Part shown: piece by piece, positions 9,082 to 18,649 of the stretch
Layout: the number at the start of each line of letters is the position of its first letter
Numbering within the stretch: the stretch's first letter is position 1
NCBI RefSeq assembly: GCF_026340305.1
Contig: NZ_JAPEPI010000002.1
Location: 806,001-870,000, forward strand
Reading direction: 5' to 3'
From: Streptomyces sp. NBC_01381
GTDB lineage: Bacteria > Actinomycetota > Actinomycetes > Streptomycetales > Streptomycetaceae
Length of the DNA: 64,000 nt
Program-made: the position numbers and the translations under genes
Notes under the pieces: model-generated
Databases searched by the model: none
What the model was told of the DNA's origin: nothing
What the model saw: the letters and a program-made list of their open reading frames with translations, nothing else

Positions 9082-10203
9082 ATGACCGACGAGAGCGCGC
9101 CCGAGGATACGAAGCCCCAGCGCCCCCGTGGCGGAGGCGGCCGGCGCCGCAGGCCGACCACCAAGCGGCACAAGGCCCTCGTCATCACGGCGTGGACCGC
9201 CGCATCGGTGATCGTCCTCGGCGGTGCGGGCCTCGGCTTCGTGTACTTCAAGCTCAACGGCAACATCAAGGGCGTCGACATCAACGCGGCGCTCGGCACG
9301 GACCGCCCCGAGAACGTCGACAACGGCTCGCAGGACATCCTCGTCCTCGGCTCCGACTCCCGCTCCGGCGACAACGCCAAGTACGGCAAGGACGAGGGCG
9401 CCGCCCGCTCGGACACGGCGATGGTCGTGCACGTCAACAAGGGCCACAAGACGGCCAGCGTCGTCTCGATACCCCGCGACACCCTGATAACCCGGCCCGA
9501 GTGCAAGACCGACGACGGCCAGACCGATCCGGGCGGTCAGCGGCAGATGTTCAACACGGCGTACGAGGTCGGAGGCCCGGCCTGCGCCGTCAAGACCGTC
9601 GAGAAGATGTCCGGCATCCGCATGGACCACTACCTGGAAGTCGACTTCACGGGCTTCAAGAAGCTCATCGACACCCTCGGCGGCGTCGAGATCACCACCA
9701 AGGAGGCCATCCATGACAAGGACAGCCACCTCGACCTCGAAGCCGGCAAGCACCAGCTGACCGGCGAGCAGTCACTCGGCCTGGTCCGCACCCGGCACGG
9801 CGTCGGCGACGGCAGCGACCTCGGCCGCATCCAGCTCCAGCAGGCGTTCATCAAGGCCCTGATCAACCAGGTCAACGACGTCGGCGTGTTCAGCAACCCG
9901 AAGAAGCTCTACGACCTCGCGGACGACGCGACGAGCGCCATCACCACCGACTCGGACCTGAACGACGTCAAGAGCCTCGCGGGCTTCGCGGGCGGCCTCA
10001 AGGGCATCGGCGCGGGCGACATGCACATGGTCACCCTGCCCATCCAGTACGACCCGGCCGACCCCAACCGCGTACTGCCCCTGGAGAAGGCCGACCGCCA
10101 GGTCTGGGCCGCGCTCAAGGCCGACAAGGCGATCCCCAAGTCCGCGACCGAGCAGTCCGCGGGCGACAAGGGCGAAGCGGACGACGTCGTGACCAGTAAC
10201 TAG
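9082..10203 (+). CDS. LytR-CpsA-Psr (LCP) family cell-wall glycopolymer ligase
   Basis: LCP proteins transfer undecaprenyl-linked glycopolymers (teichoic acid-type polymers) to peptidoglycan outside the membrane. The 373-residue protein has an Arg-rich cytoplasmic tail, one membrane anchor at about residues 33-55 (VITAWTAASVIVLGGAGLG), and then the LCP domain: DILVLGSDSR, ARSDTAMVVHVN, VVSIPRDTLI with the lipid-phosphate-binding Arg, FNTAYEVGGPACAVKTVE, and LVRTRHGVGDGSDLGRIQLQQAFI. The Arg/Asp residues of these motifs are present, so it should be active. ATG with GAGGAG upstream. It fits with the WecA-type enzyme in the same window, which would start such a polymer. Confidence 0.93.
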   Translation: MTDESAPEDTKPQRPRGGGGRRRRPTTKRHKALVITAWTAASVIVLGGAGLGFVYFKLNGNIKGVDINAALGTDRPENVDNGSQDILVLGSDSRSGDNAKYGKDEGAARSDTAMVVHVNKGHKTASVVSIPRDTLITRPECKTDDGQTDPGGQRQMFNTAYEVGGPACAVKTVEKMSGIRMDHYLEVDFTGFKKLIDTLGGVEITTKEAIHDKDSHLDLEAGKHQLTGEQSLGLVRTRHGVGDGSDLGRIQLQQAFIKALINQVNDVGVFSNPKKLYDLADDATSAITTDSDLNDVKSLAGFAGGLKGIGAGDMHMVTLPIQYDPADPNRVLPLEKADRQVWAALKADKAIPKSATEQSAGDKGEADDVVTSN

Positions 10204-10234
10204 CCGTGACCCGATCGGTCGCACGGGCCCGGCG

Positions 10235-10260
10235 GGAATAGATCGGCACCCACCCCGGTT
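10235..10260 (+). promoter_or_regulatory. SigR-type promoter of rpmE
   Basis: GGAAT (10235-10239), exactly 18 bases, then GTT (10258-10260). This matches the published Streptomyces SigR consensus GGAAT-N18-GTT perfectly. From memory, rpmE is a known member of the SigR disulfide-stress regulon in S. coelicolor. The transcript would carry a leader of about 100 bases. Confidence 0.8.
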
Positions 10261-10363
10261 TGGGCAGATGCGACCAGTCCTGGCAGACTGGTACGTCGGC
10301 CCCGGTTCACGTACGAGCAATCCGCACGTACGACCCGGTGCCCTCCCGAAACTAGGAGACACC

Positions 10364-10585
10364 TTGAAGCGCGACATCCACCCCGAGTACGTCGAGACGC
10401 AGGTCAGCTGCACCTGTGGCGCGTCGTTCACCACCCGCAGCACGATCTCCAGCGGCACCGTCCGTGCCGAGGTCTGCTCCGAGTGCCACCCGTTCTACAC
10501 GGGCAAGCAGAAGATCCTCGACACCGGTGGCCGTGTGGCCCGCTTCGAGGCCCGCTTCGGCAAGGCTGCCGGCTCCAACAAGTAG
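10364..10585 (+). CDS. rpmE: 50S ribosomal protein L31, zinc-binding type
   Basis: A 73-residue large-subunit protein beginning MKRDIHPEYVETQV. The zinc-ribbon cysteines are all present: C16 and C18 (CTC), C38 and C41 (CSEC), making this the Zn-dependent form rather than the Cys-less paralogue used under zinc starvation. The HPFYTGKQK block is diagnostic. The start is a TTG with AGGAG 5 bases upstream; the longer in-frame ORF upstream has no L31 homology. The Cys-rich nature agrees with control by the thiol-oxidation sigma factor SigR. A terminator follows directly. Confidence 0.95.
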   Translation: MKRDIHPEYVETQVSCTCGASFTTRSTISSGTVRAEVCSECHPFYTGKQKILDTGGRVARFEARFGKAAGSNK

Positions 10586-10594
10586 CGAGCCACT

Positions 10595-10644
10595 GCGCCG
10601 GTCTTCGGCCGCCCTCGGGAGGGGGTGGCCGGGACCGGCGCTTT
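10595..10644 (+). terminator. Terminator-like hairpin after rpmE
   Basis: GCGCCGGTC pairs with GACCGGCGC around a 29-base internal region that itself can fold (GGCCGCCC with GGGGTGGCC). It is followed by TTTG, 10 bases after the rpmE stop. Confidence 0.7.
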
Positions 10645-10704
10645 GCCGTCTGACGCAAGCGCCACTCCGCGAACGAAATTCGCGTACGAAACCAGGAGCC
10701 CCCG

Positions 10705-11781
10705 ATGTTCGAGGCGGTCGAGGAACTGATCGGCGAGCACGCCGATCTGGAAACGAAGCTCGCGGACCCCTCGGTCCACGCCGACCAGGCCAACGCGCGC
10801 AAGCTCAACAAGCGCTACGCCGAGCTCACCCCGATCGTCTCGACGTACCGCGCCTGGAAGCAGACCGGCGACGACATCGCGACGGCCCGTGAACTGGCCG
10901 CGGAGGACCCGGAGTTCGCCGCGGAGGTCAAGGACCTGGAGAAGCAGCGCGAGGAGATCACCGAGAAGCTGCGGCTGCTGCTCGTACCCCGGGACCCGTC
11001 CGACGATAAGGACGTCATCCTCGAGGTCAAGGCGGGCGCGGGCGGCGACGAGTCGGCGCTCTTCGCCGGCGACCTCCTTCGCATGTATCTGCGGTACGCG
11101 GAGCGCGTGGGCTGGAAGACCGAGATCATCGACGCCACCGAGTCCGAGCTGGGCGGCTACAAGGACGTCCAGGTCGCCGTGAAGACCAAGGGCGGCAACG
11201 GTGCGACCGAGCCCGGCCAGGGCGTCTGGGCGCGGCTGAAGTACGAGGGCGGCGTACACCGCGTGCAGCGCGTTCCCTCGACCGAGTCGCAGGGCCGCAT
11301 CCACACCTCCGCGGCCGGTGTCCTGGTGACGCCGGAGGCCGAGGAGATCGACGTCGAGATCCACGCGAACGACCTCCGTATCGACGTCTACCGCTCCTCG
11401 GGCCCCGGCGGCCAGTCCGTCAACACCACCGACTCCGCGGTGCGCATCACGCACATTCCCACCGGAGTCGTCGCCTCCTGCCAGAACGAGAAGAGCCAGC
11501 TGCAGAACAAGGAGCAGGCGATGCGTATCCTGCGCTCCAGGCTCCTTGCCGCGGCCCAGGAGGAAGCGGAGAAGGAGGCGGCGGACGCCCGTCGCAGCCA
11601 GGTCCGCACGGTTGACCGCTCCGAGAAGATCCGTACGTACAACTTCCCGGAAAACCGGATCTCGGACCACCGCGTCGGCTTCAAGGCGTACAACTTGGAC
11701 CAGGTGCTCGACGGAGAGCTCGACGCGGTCATTCAGGCCTGCGTCGACGCGGACTCCGCCGCCAAGCTCGCGGCCGCGTAA
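10705..11781 (+). CDS. prfA: Peptide chain release factor 1
   Basis: RF1 reads UAA and UAG in the ribosomal A site and triggers peptide release. At 358 residues it has normal length. The codon-reading loop RVPSTESQGR carries the RF1 PxT tripeptide in the variant form PST. The peptidyl-transferase motif GGQ is in SSGPGGQSVNTTDSAVR, followed by the conserved QNEKSQLQNKEQAM. The C-terminal helices contain TYNFPENRISDHRVG. ATG with AGGAG upstream. The adjacent gene encodes PrmC, which methylates the glutamine of this GGQ motif. Confidence 0.97.
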   Translation: MFEAVEELIGEHADLETKLADPSVHADQANARKLNKRYAELTPIVSTYRAWKQTGDDIATARELAAEDPEFAAEVKDLEKQREEITEKLRLLLVPRDPSDDKDVILEVKAGAGGDESALFAGDLLRMYLRYAERVGWKTEIIDATESELGGYKDVQVAVKTKGGNGATEPGQGVWARLKYEGGVHRVQRVPSTESQGRIHTSAAGVLVTPEAEEIDVEIHANDLRIDVYRSSGPGGQSVNTTDSAVRITHIPTGVVASCQNEKSQLQNKEQAMRILRSRLLAAAQEEAEKEAADARRSQVRTVDRSEKIRTYNFPENRISDHRVGFKAYNLDQVLDGELDAVIQACVDADSAAKLAAA

Positions 11782-11816
11782 GCACCCGACAACCGCACTG
11801 CCCCCGGAGGACCAGC

Positions 11817-12662
11817 GTGAACCTGCTGCTCGCGGAAGTGGCCCAGGCCACCCAGCGGCTGGCCGACGCCGGCGTGCCCTCGCCGCGCAACGACGCCGAG
11901 GAGCTCGCCGCCTTCGTGCACGGCGTGAAGCGGGGCGAGCTGCACGCCGTCAAGGACGCGGACTTCGACGCACGCTACTGGGAGGCGATCGCGCGCCGTG
12001 AGGCCCGCGAACCGCTTCAGCACATCACCGGGCGTGCCTTCTTCCGCTACCTCGAACTGCAGGTGGGCCCCGGTGTCTTCGTGCCGCGCCCCGAGACCGA
12101 GTCGGTCGTCGGCTGGGCCATAGACGCCGTGCGCGCGATGGATGTCGTCGAGCCGCTCATCGTCGACCTGTGCACCGGCTCCGGCGCCATCGCGCTCGCC
12201 ATGGCGCAGGAGGTGCCGCGCTCGCGGGTGCACGCCGTGGAGCTGTCCGAGGACGCGCTGAAGTGGACGCGGAAGAACGTCGAGGGGTCCAGGGTCAAGC
12301 TCTCCCAGGGCGACGCGCGTGACGCGTTCCCGGAGCTCGACGGCCAGGTCGACCTCGTCGTCTCCAACCCGCCGTACATCCCGCTCACGGAGTGGGAGTA
12401 CGTCGCCCCGGAGGCCCGCGACTACGACCCCGAGCTCTCCCTCTTCTCCGGCGAGGACGGCCTCGACCTGATCCGCGGCATCGAGCGCACCGCGCACCGC
12501 CTCCTTCGGCCCGGCGGTGTCGTCGTCATCGAGCACGCGGACACCCAGGGCGGCCAGGTCCCGTGGATCTTCACCGAGGAGCGGGGCTGGGCCGACGCGG
12601 CCGACCACCCGGACCTGAACAACCGCCCGCGCTTCGCGACCGCCCGCAAGGCGATGCCGTGA
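11817..12662 (+). CDS. prmC: Peptide chain release factor N5-glutamine methyltransferase
   Basis: This SAM-dependent enzyme methylates the GGQ glutamine of RF1 and RF2. The 281-residue protein has an N-terminal helical substrate-binding domain (RLADAGVPSPRNDAEELAAF), the linker GRAFFRYLELQVGPGVFVPRPETE, SAM motif I VDLCTGSGAIALAMA, and the catalytic NPPYIP motif near residue 184, which binds the target glutamine. GTG start with GGAGG 6 bases upstream. It lies 35 bases after prfA and almost certainly forms an operon with it and with tsaC. Confidence 0.96.
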   Translation: MNLLLAEVAQATQRLADAGVPSPRNDAEELAAFVHGVKRGELHAVKDADFDARYWEAIARREAREPLQHITGRAFFRYLELQVGPGVFVPRPETESVVGWAIDAVRAMDVVEPLIVDLCTGSGAIALAMAQEVPRSRVHAVELSEDALKWTRKNVEGSRVKLSQGDARDAFPELDGQVDLVVSNPPYIPLTEWEYVAPEARDYDPELSLFSGEDGLDLIRGIERTAHRLLRPGGVVVIEHADTQGGQVPWIFTEERGWADAADHPDLNNRPRFATARKAMP

Positions 12663-12709
12663 GGACGAACACTTCAAGCCAGCAGTACGTGTACGAGGAG
12701 GCTCGCTAG

Positions 12710-13357
12710 ATGGCACGGCGATACGACACCAACGACGCGACCGACCGTACGACCGGTCTGCGCGAGGCCGCGTCCGCCGTCCGCCGTGGCGAGCTGGTCG
12801 TGCTGCCCACCGACACCGTCTACGGCATCGGTGCCGACGCCTTCACCCCGGAGGCCTGCGCCGATCTGCTCGACGCCAAGGGCCGTGGCCGCAATATGCC
12901 CACCCCTGTCCTCATCGGCTCCCCGAACACCCTGCACGGCCTGGTCACGGACTTCTCCGAGTCGGCCTGGGAGCTCGTCGACGCCTTCTGGCCGGGCGCG
13001 CTGACGCTGGTCGCCAAGCAGCAGCCGTCGCTCCAGTGGGACCTCGGCGACACCCGCGGCACGGTCGCGATCCGCATGCCGCTGCACCCTGTCGCCATCG
13101 AGCTGCTCACCGAGGTCGGCCCGATGGCCGTCTCGTCCGCCAACCTCACGGGCCACCCGGCCCCCGAGGACTGTGACGCCGCGCAGGAGATGCTCGGGGA
13201 CTCCGTCTCCGTGTACCTGGACGGCGGCCCGACGCCGGGCATCGTCCCCTCGTCGATCGTGGACGTCACCGGGAAGGTGCCGGTACTGCTGCGCGCGGGT
13301 GCGCTGACCGCGGAGGAGCTCCGCAAGGTGGTACCCGACCTCGAGGTGGCGAATTGA
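12710..13357 (+). CDS. tsaC: L-threonylcarbamoyladenylate synthase (TsaC/Sua5/YrdC family)
   Basis: It makes threonylcarbamoyl-AMP from threonine, bicarbonate and ATP, the first step of the universal t6A37 tRNA modification. The 215 residues show the YrdC fold: LVVLPTDTVYGIGADAF at the N-terminus, the KGRGRNMPTPVLI nucleotide-binding segment, FWPGALTLV, and SSANLTGHPAP. It lacks the Sua5 C-terminal extension, so it is the short TsaC class. The PPVLRAGA-like end (VPVLLRAGA) is present. Its stop overlaps the TTG start of the next gene, which implies translational coupling. Confidence 0.94.
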   Translation: MARRYDTNDATDRTTGLREAASAVRRGELVVLPTDTVYGIGADAFTPEACADLLDAKGRGRNMPTPVLIGSPNTLHGLVTDFSESAWELVDAFWPGALTLVAKQQPSLQWDLGDTRGTVAIRMPLHPVAIELLTEVGPMAVSSANLTGHPAPEDCDAAQEMLGDSVSVYLDGGPTPGIVPSSIVDVTGKVPVLLRAGALTAEELRKVVPDLEVAN

Positions 13358-13998
13358 CAGCCCCTGAGACGGGGCGTGGCATAGCGGCTTGTCGAGATTC
13401 GTTCCGCATCCTCCACGTCAGCACCGGCAATGTGTGCCGCTCGCCGATCACCGAGCGGCTGACGCGGCATGCCCTGGCGGACCGCCTCGGCGACCCGTTC
13501 ACGGGCGGCCTGATCGTGGAGAGCGCGGGTACGTGGGGGCACGAGGGCGCCCCCATGGAGACCAACGCCGAGACGGTCCTCGCGGACTTCGGGGCGGACG
13601 CCTCCGGCTTCATGGGCCGTGAGCTGCTCGACGACCACGTCATCCGGGCGGACCTCGTCCTGACGGCGACGCGGGACCACCGTGCGCAGGTCATCTCGAT
13701 GGGTCACTCGGCAGGACTGCGCACCTTCACGCTCAAGGAGTTCACCCGTCTGGTGCGGGCCATAGACCCGGCCACGCTGCCCGACCCCGACGGGGAGGGC
13801 GTGGTGGAGCGTGCGCGTGCCCTGGTGCGGGCGGCCGCGGCACTGCGCGGCTGGCTGCTCGCGCCGAGCGTCGAGGCGGACGAGGTGTACGACCCCTACG
13901 GGGCGCCGCTGCCCTTCTTCCGCTCGGTGGGCGACGAGATCAACGAGGCGCTGGATCCCGTGGTGACGGCGCTGACCGGCGTACGGGCCAAAGCCTGA
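13354..13998 (+). CDS. Low-molecular-weight protein-tyrosine-phosphatase homologue with Ser in place of the nucleophile Cys
   Basis: The fold is that of LMW-PTP and arsenate reductases: N-terminal P-loop, then a C-terminal DPYG motif (VYDPYGAPLPFF) that normally carries the general acid Asp. The P-loop should read C-x5-R. Here it is HVSTGNVCRSP, so the first position is Ser23, with Asn26, Cys28, Arg29 and Ser30 retained. A Ser nucleophile normally abolishes PTP catalysis but keeps phosphate binding. The 214-residue length is larger than the usual 150-170, with an insert around residues 130-170. TTG start inside the tsaC stop (TTGA overlap). It may be a pseudophosphatase that binds phosphotyrosine or another anion. 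Confidence 0.8.
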   Translation: MTAPETGRGIAACRDSFRILHVSTGNVCRSPITERLTRHALADRLGDPFTGGLIVESAGTWGHEGAPMETNAETVLADFGADASGFMGRELLDDHVIRADLVLTATRDHRAQVISMGHSAGLRTFTLKEFTRLVRAIDPATLPDPDGEGVVERARALVRAAAALRGWLLAPSVEADEVYDPYGAPLPFFRSVGDEINEALDPVVTALTGVRAKA

Positions 13999-14090
13999 AC
14001 CTTTCCCCTGCGGGGGCGGACACCGCGCGTGCCGCGTGCGGCAGGCCTACATTGGAGGGACTTCAACCCCCGCTAGGCCCGGAGCCCACG

Positions 14091-15332
<1,242 letters not shown>

Positions 15333-15462
15333 GTCGGGGTAGAGGCGTCCGGAAGAGGCGCGTTCTCGTGCAACCATCGTCGCTACCCGGAAGTCCCCAG
15401 CCATATGCCCGCAGAGCTAGGCTGTGGGGCTGAGATGGCCAGCGATACCTGTGGGGAAGCCC

Positions 15463-16824
15463 GTGCGTGAATACCTGCTGACGCTCTGCATCACGGCCGC
15501 GGTGACTTACCTGCTGACCGGCCCGGTGCGGAAGTTCGCGATCGTGGCCGGCGCCATGCCGGAGATCCGCGCCCGCGACGTGCACCGGGAGCCGACGCCC
15601 CGGCTCGGCGGGATCGCGATGTTCTTCGGACTGTGCGCGGGGCTGCTCGTCGCCGACCACCTGCCGAATCTGAACGACGTCTTCGAGCGGTCCAACGAGC
15701 CGCGCGCGCTGCTCTCCGGTGCCGCGCTGATCTGGCTGATCGGTGTGCTCGACGACAAGTTCGAGATCGACGCACTGATCAAGCTGGGCGCCCAGATGAT
15801 CGCCGCGGGCGTCATGGTCATCCAGGGTCTGACGATCCTGTGGATCCCGGTCCCGGGCTACGGCATGGTCCTCCTGGACCAGGGGCAGGGCACGCTCCTG
15901 ACGGTCGCGCTCGTCGTCATCACCATCAACGCCGTGAACTTCGTGGACGGCCTCGACGGCCTGGCCGCGGGCATGGTGTGCATCGCCGCATCGGCGTTCT
16001 TCCTCTACGCCTACCGCCTCTGGTACGGCTACGGCATCGAGGCCGCGGCCCCCGCGACGCTCTTCGCCGCGATCCTGATCGGCATGTGTGTGGGCTTCCT
16101 GCCGCACAACATCCATCCCGCCAGGATCTTCATGGGGGACTCGGGCTCGATGCTGATCGGGCTGATCCTGGCGGCGGGGGCGATCTCCGCCACCGGGCAG
16201 ATCGACGGTGACGCCCTGAAGCTGAACTTCGGCGGCACCCGCGACGCCACCCACGCGATGCTCCCCGTCTTCATCCCGCTCCTGATGCCGCTGACGATCA
16301 TCGCGATCCCGTTCGCCGACCTGGTGCTCGCCATCGTCCGCCGTACATGGAACGGAAAGTCGCCGTTCGCCGCCGACCGCGGGCACCTGCACCACCGGCT
16401 CCTGGAGATCGGCCACTCGCACAGCCGCGCGGTGCTGATCATGTACTTCTGGTCGGCGCTCATCGCCTTCGGGACGGTCGCGTACTCGGTCCACTCCACG
16501 AGCATGTGGATCCTGCTCGGCATCGTCGCGCTCAGCTCCGTGGGCCTGGTGCTGCTCCTGCTGCCGCGCTTCACGCCGCATATCCCGCGCTGGGCCGAGT
16601 CGTTCGTGCCGCCGCGGTACCGGCGCCGCCGTCGGGCCGCCGCGGCGGAGGCCGCCGCCGGCGCGGGCGATGAGACGAACGCGACAGCCGGGACGGATGA
16701 GCAGGGAGAGGCCGAAGCGGATGCGGATTCCCTTCCTCCGGTCGGCGCGGGCGTCAACGGAGCGACCGCCGTCGGCACTCGCTCGCGCTTCGAGGATCGG
16801 CGCAAGGCCGGCTCGTCGAGCTGA
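15463..16824 (+). CDS. Undecaprenyl-phosphate GlcNAc-1-phosphate transferase-type enzyme (MraY/WecA/TagO family)
   Basis: It should load a sugar phosphate onto undecaprenyl phosphate at the inner membrane face, starting a cell-wall glycopolymer. About eleven membrane helices span the 453 residues. Family landmarks are HREPTPRLGGIAMFFG, the VLDDKFEID Asp pair, AVNFVDGLDGLAAGM, PARIFMGDSGSM, and the cytoplasmic HLHHRLLEIGHSH motif that separates WecA/TagO from MraY. The C-terminal 60 residues are Ala/Glu-rich and non-conserved. GTG start with GGGGAAG 5 bases upstream; upstream in-frame residues lack homology. TAGGCT at 15418-15423 is a plausible -10. It may supply the LCP ligase encoded 5 kb upstream. 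Confidence 0.92.
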   Translation: MREYLLTLCITAAVTYLLTGPVRKFAIVAGAMPEIRARDVHREPTPRLGGIAMFFGLCAGLLVADHLPNLNDVFERSNEPRALLSGAALIWLIGVLDDKFEIDALIKLGAQMIAAGVMVIQGLTILWIPVPGYGMVLLDQGQGTLLTVALVVITINAVNFVDGLDGLAAGMVCIAASAFFLYAYRLWYGYGIEAAAPATLFAAILIGMCVGFLPHNIHPARIFMGDSGSMLIGLILAAGAISATGQIDGDALKLNFGGTRDATHAMLPVFIPLLMPLTIIAIPFADLVLAIVRRTWNGKSPFAADRGHLHHRLLEIGHSHSRAVLIMYFWSALIAFGTVAYSVHSTSMWILLGIVALSSVGLVLLLLPRFTPHIPRWAESFVPPRYRRRRRAAAAEAAAGAGDETNATAGTDEQGEAEADADSLPPVGAGVNGATAVGTRSRFEDRRKAGSSS

Positions 16825-16945
16825 CGGGTCGAGGCCAAACTCGCCCAATACCAGACAAGTTGCCTCGCTGAGTGCACAGACGCGCAGGTTCACTCTCATG
16901 TGTGACGGCGAGCACACCTGACAGGTAAAGACCTCATCAAATAGT

Positions 16946-16963
16946 TTGTGATACCGTTCACGA
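16946..16963. promoter_or_regulatory. Rex operator-like palindrome upstream of the ATP synthase operon
   Basis: TTGTGATACCGTTCACGA matches the Rex operator pattern TTGTGAA-N4-TTCACAA at both half-sites (TTGTGA and TTCAC-A), 14 of 18 positions against the symmetric consensus. Rex senses the NADH/NAD+ ratio and represses respiratory genes in Streptomyces. The site lies 123 bases before atpI, in the 261-base gap that otherwise shows nothing notable. Confidence 0.65.
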
Positions 16964-17085
16964 AACCCGGGGACAGAGCCGAAGGACCGTAGTGCGACGG
17001 TCCGTTGGCCCGAGGAACGCTCTCGACCCCGGACTACGCTCGTCCATGACGACACCCTGCCCCCATCAGTAAGCGGAGCGCCGCC

Positions 17086-17523
17086 ATGCCGTCTCAAGAC
17101 ACCCGAACACTCCTTCAGACCGCCGTACCCACGCTTGTCGCAGGCGCGATCGTCGCCGTCGTCAGTGCTGTGGTCGCGGGCGGCAAGGGGGCGCTCGGTG
17201 CAGTCGTCGGCACTCTGGTTGTCATCGCTTTCATGGGGCTCGGGATGTTCGCGCTGCAGCGAACGGCGAAGGCGCTCCCGCATCTGTTCCAGATGATGGG
17301 TCTGCTGCTCTACGTCCTTCAACTCCTGCTGCTTCTCGTCTTTGTGGCCCTTTTCAAGGACACCACGCTGTTCAACCCCAAGGCATTCGCCGTGGGTCTT
17401 GTCGTGGCGACCGTCGTATGGATGGCGTCGCAGGCCCGCGCGCACATGAAGGCCAAGATCCTTTACGTCGATCCCGACTCCGAGCAGAAGGACAAGCCGG
17501 AGAAGTCGGGGTCCTCGACGTGA
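17086..17523 (+). CDS. atpI: AtpI-like membrane protein, first gene of the ATP synthase operon
   Basis: A 145-residue membrane protein with four hydrophobic segments (about residues 15-35, 42-60, 72-95, 102-122) and a charged Lys/Asp/Glu-rich tail. Position immediately upstream of atpB and the four-helix layout identify it as ATP synthase protein I, which is thought to help assemble the c-ring or import Mg2+. Sequence conservation in this family is low, so the call depends on context. The 228-base gap to atpB contains a possible -10 (TATCGT near 17571), so atpB may also be transcribed separately. Confidence 0.8.
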   Translation: MPSQDTRTLLQTAVPTLVAGAIVAVVSAVVAGGKGALGAVVGTLVVIAFMGLGMFALQRTAKALPHLFQMMGLLLYVLQLLLLLVFVALFKDTTLFNPKAFAVGLVVATVVWMASQARAHMKAKILYVDPDSEQKDKPEKSGSST

Positions 17524-17751
17524 AGGGTAGGGCCGGGATAAATGCCCGTTCGAGATGCTGCTATCGTCCGGTGCCAACTGCGGCACTGCTGGCGCGGGCA
17601 TCTGAGCTGACGCCTGCACGATCGCGAGGCTCGATGCCTGAACGCCGCGCCCACATCCGAAACACCAGTCTGGTGCCGACACGCGGCCGCGCGCCGCGCC
17701 GACACGACAACGAGGTTGCCGTACCTATGCGTCACGCCGAAGGAGCCCGCG

Positions 17752-18570
17752 GTGAGTGCTGACCAAACTGAGCTCGCCTTTGACTGGAGCTGTCGGATCA
17801 TGTCCGACAACGGCTGTGGCTTCCCGGCTCCGGGCCTGCACTCGTTCCTCTTCAAGCCGATCTTCGAGGTCGGCGGGTTCGAGTTCAACAAGGTCATGCT
17901 GCTCGCCCTGCTGACCACGCTCGTCGTCGTCACCTTCTTCTACTCGGCGTTCGGCAAGGCCAAGGTCGTCCCGGGCAAGCTGCAGATGATCGGTGAGGCC
18001 GGCTACGACTTCGTACGCCGCGGCATCGTCTACGAGACGATGGGCAAGAAGGAGGGCGAGAAGTACGTCCCCCTGATGGTCTCGATGTTCTTCTTCATCT
18101 GGATCATGAACATCTGGTCCGTGATCCCGCTGACCCAGTTCCCGGTCTCGTCGATCTTCGCGTACCCGGTGGTCCTGGCCGCGATCGTCTACTTCATCTG
18201 GGTGCCCCTGACCTTCAAGCGGCACGGATTCGTCGGCGGCTGGAAGAACATCACCGGCTACGACAATTCGCTGGGCCCGATCAAGTGGCTCGTGTCGTTC
18301 ATCGAGTTCTTCTCGAACCTGCTGGTCCGGCCGTTCACGCACTCGGTGCGACTGTTCGCCAACATGTTCGCCGGTCACCTGATGCTGGTGATGTTCACCG
18401 TCGCCTCCTGGTACCTGCTGAACAGCTTCATGATCCCGGCCGCTGGTGTGTCCTTCGTGATGACCATCGCCATGATCCTCTTCGAGCTCTTCGTGCAGGC
18501 GGTCCAGGCGTACGTCTTCGTACTCCTCTCCGCCACCTACATTCAGGGCGCTCTCGCCAAGCACCACTGA
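17752..18570 (+). CDS. atpB: ATP synthase F0 subunit a
   Basis: Subunit a forms the proton half-channels against the c-ring. The 272-residue protein has five or six membrane helices. The essential arginine is in the helix beginning LLVRPFTHSVRLFANMFAGHLML, and the C-terminal helix AVQAYVFVLLSATYIQGAL is diagnostic. GTG start with AAGGAG 6 bases upstream; the earlier in-frame ATG has no Shine-Dalgarno. The N-terminus carries an unusual Cys-x7-Cys pair (SCRIMSDNGCG) before the first helix. Second gene of the operon. Confidence 0.97.
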   Translation: MSADQTELAFDWSCRIMSDNGCGFPAPGLHSFLFKPIFEVGGFEFNKVMLLALLTTLVVVTFFYSAFGKAKVVPGKLQMIGEAGYDFVRRGIVYETMGKKEGEKYVPLMVSMFFFIWIMNIWSVIPLTQFPVSSIFAYPVVLAAIVYFIWVPLTFKRHGFVGGWKNITGYDNSLGPIKWLVSFIEFFSNLLVRPFTHSVRLFANMFAGHLMLVMFTVASWYLLNSFMIPAAGVSFVMTIAMILFELFVQAVQAYVFVLLSATYIQGALAKHH

Positions 18571-18649
18571 GTGCCCCCCGGCTTTCTAGCCCCCCAGATC
18601 GCCCGGTGGCCAACCCCCACCGGTCCATGAAAGAGAAGGAAGTAACGGC

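Noticed and set aside
10268..10363. Longer N-terminus for L31
   Set aside because: The extra 32 codons fall within the predicted transcript leader and L31 homology starts at the TTG with AGGAG.
16941..16965. CRP-type site instead of Rex site upstream of atpI
   Set aside because: The TGTGA-N6-TCACG core also resembles a CRP site, but the longer TTGTGA/TTCAC-A symmetry and the respiratory target fit Rex better; the CRP reading is kept only as an alternative.
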